From: Spirochaetales bacterium
GTDB taxonomy: Bacteria; Spirochaetota; Spirochaetia; DTKZ01
Reading direction: 5' to 3'
Assembly: GCA_031274005.1 (NCBI GenBank)
Contig: JAISQU010000264.1
Span: 1-6,654, forward strand
Length of the DNA: 6,654 bases
Made by a program: the position numbers and the translations under genes. The notes below the pieces were generated by a model, which did no database searches, was not told where the DNA came from, and saw only the letters and a program-made list of their open reading frames with translations. Positions within the stretch are counted from its first letter, which is position 1. The number at the start of each line of letters is the position of its first letter. Below are positions 5,551 to 6,654 of the stretch, piece after piece.

Positions 5551-6405
5551 TTAACCAAGAAGCTGAAGCGTGCTCTGCGAGCTCATGTTAGCCTGAGCCA
5601 GCATCGCAGTATTGGCCTGGGAAAGTATCTGGTTCTTTACGAAGTTGACCATTTCACTTGCCATGTCCACATCACGCATGCGGGACTCTGAAGCCTGCAT
5701 GTTTTCCGCGGCAACGGCGACTCCCCGTGAAGCCATTTCAAAGCGGTTCTGGTAGGCGCCCAAATCCGCCCGCTGCTTATTGACTGTTCTCAAAGCGGTG
5801 TCAATTATACCGATGGCCATGTTGGCCGACTCCACCGTAGAAATGGAAATCATTCCACCCTGACCCTGCGCGTCCGTAAGCCCCAAAGAGCCGGAGGTCA
5901 TCGTGCCGATATACATATCTTCACTCTGATCCATGTTCGCGCCGACCTGAAGCCTCATGACTCTGCCGGATGCGGAGTCTCTGGCAAAAGCCCCTGTCAG
6001 GATATTCATTCCATTGAATTGGGCATGGGACGCAATGCGGTTGACTTCATCCACAAGCTGGGACACTTCAACCTGTATCTGCATACGATCTTCGGGTGTA
6101 TAAATGCCGTTTGCTGACTGAACAGACAATTCACGTACGCGATGCAGAATGTCCTGGGTCTCCTGCAAATAGCCCTCTGTGGCCTGGATGAACGAAACTC
6201 CATTTTCTATGTTGCGCTGCGCCTGATTCAGACCACGAATCTGGCTCCGGAGCTTCTCTGAAACCGCAAGTCCTGAGGCGTCATCTCCGGCTCTGTTGAT
6301 CCGGAGGCCTGAACTCAGTTTCTCAATGTTTTTGCCCAACTCTACGGTGCGGGCGCCAAGTTCCCTGTTGGAATACATGGCGCTCATATTGTGATTAATT
6401 ATCAT
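5551..6405 (-). CDS. flaB: Periplasmic flagellar filament core protein FlaB (flagellin)
   Basis: This is the flagellin that polymerises into the core of the spirochaete periplasmic filament, exported by the flagellar type III system without a cleaved signal. The 284 residues match the usual 285-ish FlaB size. The N-terminal D0/D1 region opens M-I-I-N-H-N-M-S-A-M and contains K-L-S-S-G-L-R-I-N-R-A-G-D-D-A-S-G-L-A (29-47). The spirochaete block S-H-A-Q-F-N-G-M-N-I-L-T-G is at 126-138. The C-terminal D1/D0 helix includes Q-R-A-D-L-G-A-Y-Q-N-R (211-221) and A-S-E-S-R-M-R-D-V-D-M-A-S-E-M (238-252), ending Q-L-L-G. The middle is short, with no outer variable domain, and there is no cysteine. The frame is open upstream to 6600, but I place the start at 6405: the family begins at this Met, and AAGGAGG (6416-6422) lies ten bases before it, whereas the 6600 ATG has no ribosome site. 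By position it corresponds to the flagellin gene next to flaG-fliD in Treponema. Confidence 0.96.
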   Translation of the reverse strand: MIINHNMSAMYSNRELGARTVELGKNIEKLSSGLRINRAGDDASGLAVSEKLRSQIRGLNQAQRNIENGVSFIQATEGYLQETQDILHRVRELSVQSANGIYTPEDRMQIQVEVSQLVDEVNRIASHAQFNGMNILTGAFARDSASGRVMRLQVGANMDQSEDMYIGTMTSGSLGLTDAQGQGGMISISTVESANMAIGIIDTALRTVNKQRADLGAYQNRFEMASRGVAVAAENMQASESRMRDVDMASEMVNFVKNQILSQANTAMLAQANMSSQSTLQLLG

Positions 6406-6415
6406 ATAGGATAAC

Positions 6416-6422
6416 CCTCCTT
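6416..6422 (-). promoter_or_regulatory. flaB Shine-Dalgarno, fixing the start at 6405
   Basis: The mRNA reads AAGGAGG, a full anti-16S match, ten bases before the ATG. It decides the FlaB start against the 65-codon upstream extension of the frame. Its internal GGA (6420-6418) is also the second of two candidate CsrA contacts in the leader. Confidence 0.85.
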
Positions 6423-6431
6423 GAAGATTAC

Positions 6432-6452
6432 CGAAGGCATCCCTTGCCTTCG
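6432..6452 (-). promoter_or_regulatory. flaB leader hairpin with AGGGA loop; candidate CsrA site
   Basis: A perfect 8-bp stem, CGAAGGCA / UGCCUUCG, encloses the five-base loop AGGGA nine bases upstream of the Shine-Dalgarno. The loop plus flank reads AGGGAUG, matching the ARGGAUG core of the CsrA consensus. Its GGA lies 22 nt upstream of the GGA in the Shine-Dalgarno. Bacillus subtilis hag has a comparable arrangement of one hairpin site plus one ribosome-site contact. The hairpin is seen; CsrA binding is inferred. Confidence 0.6.
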
Positions 6453-6465
6453 TCTTTGTATGCTC

Positions 6466-6495
6466 GCGGGAAATAGTTTCAGGGATATTTCGCGC
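6466..6495 (-). repeat. Imperfect 10-bp hairpin in the flaB leader
   Basis: GCGCGAAATA and TATTTCCCGC pair along ten positions with one C-C mismatch around the ten-base loop TCCCTGAAAC. Part of the loop (UCCCU) is complementary to the AGGGA loop of the next hairpin (6440-6444), so a loop-loop contact is possible. No known regulator site is recognised. Confidence 0.4.
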
Positions 6496-6621
6496 TTCCC
6501 TGCCGTTCCGTTTCCCCGGCAACAAAGAGATGCTCCGGTTTACGAAAAACAGGAAAATCTCCCTGCTTGCGGCATAAAGAGGGTTTTTTTCAAAGAACAT
6601 TGAGACTTCAAGGCTCTTTTC

Positions 6622-6643
6622 GGAGGAGGCTTTCGCCCCCTCC
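6622..6643. repeat. Strong GC hairpin at the right edge (GAAA loop on the minus strand)
   Basis: On the minus strand GGAGGGGGC pairs with GCCTCCTCC (nine pairs, one G-U) around a GAAA loop, a stable GNRA-type tetraloop. On the plus strand the same repeat is followed by TTCTAATAT, a weak uridine tail, so it could terminate a plus-strand transcript. On the minus strand it is followed by GAAAAGAG, so it is not a terminator for a gene entering from the right. It could be a 5'-end stabilising hairpin of the flaB leader. Confidence 0.45.
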
Positions 6644-6647
6644 TTCT

Positions 6648-6653
6648 AATATA
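6648..6653 (-). promoter_or_regulatory. Possible -10 box (TATATT) at the window edge
   Basis: TATATT on the minus strand is one base off the TATAAT consensus. If used, transcription would start near 6641, at the GC hairpin, giving a flaB leader of about 235 bases. Its -35 region would be outside the window, so this cannot be tested here. Confidence 0.2.
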
Positions 6654-6654
6654 G

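Larger units (their letters stand above)
6406..6654 (-). promoter_or_regulatory. Structured leader and upstream region of flaB
   Basis: This 249-base stretch has no independent gene. It carries at least three hairpins described separately (6432-6452, 6466-6495, 6622-6643). A weaker one, TGCCG / CGGCA with an 11-base loop, lies near 6500-6520. I found no good sigma-28 (FliA) promoter: TAAA at about 6539-6542 is followed by GCCG 18 bases later rather than the usual 15, and the rest of the -10 box does not fit. A long leader starting near the right edge of the window is therefore possible. Confidence 0.55.

Noticed and set aside
6510..6545. Sigma-28-like promoter (TAAA then GCCG) upstream of flaB
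   Set aside because: The spacing is three bases too long and the -10 box matches only its first four bases.
6406..6600. In-frame upstream extension of flaB by 65 codons from an ATG at 6600
   Set aside because: No ribosome site precedes that ATG, the peptide does not resemble any flagellin start, and it would read through the hairpins and the true Shine-Dalgarno. FlaB proteins begin at M-I-I-N-H-N.

Overview
The window most likely comes from a spirochaete of the Treponema group. The FlaB-type flagellin, the order flaB-flaG-fliD-(unnamed gene)-PilZ gene, and the large spirochaete-type FliD all point there. By eye the genes look moderately GC-rich, which would fit an environmental or gut-associated treponeme better than an AT-rich host pathogen. 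This is inference; no database search was possible. All credible genes lie on the minus strand, so the locus reads from right to left.

Right to left: a gene-free, structured leader (6406-6654) precedes flaB (5551-6405), the periplasmic flagellar filament core protein. After flaB comes a 112-base spacer with two stem-loops and a third hairpin that carries the flaG ribosome binding site. Then follow flaG (5091-5438), fliD (3049-5064, GTG start), an unrecognised 288-residue protein (2173-3039), a membrane-anchored YcgR-like PilZ protein (1085-2176), and an acyl-ACP thioesterase (291-1049). The gaps from flaG onward are 26, 9, -4 and 35 bases, so these five genes are probably one transcript. An AT-rich gene-free stretch (52-290) follows. 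The left edge cuts through what looks like the first 17 codons of an IS630-type transposase.

Together the genes cover filament building (FlaB), filament length or capping accessory function (FlaG, FliD), a probable c-di-GMP motility effector (PilZ protein) and an unknown protein in the place where other bacteria often keep fliS. The thioesterase has no obvious motility role and may simply be carried at the operon end.

The most interesting signal is in the RNA. The flaB leader has a perfect 8-bp hairpin presenting AGGGA in its loop, 22 nt upstream of a second GGA inside the Shine-Dalgarno. The flaG Shine-Dalgarno is itself presented as ACGGAG in the loop of a perfect 7-bp hairpin closed by UAC/GUA, close to the CsrA SELEX consensus. 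This suggests coordinated CsrA (possibly CsrA-FliW) control of flaB and flaG. Also notable are a probable beta-sandwich insertion with a proline-rich loop in FliD, and a G8 tract in the unknown gene.
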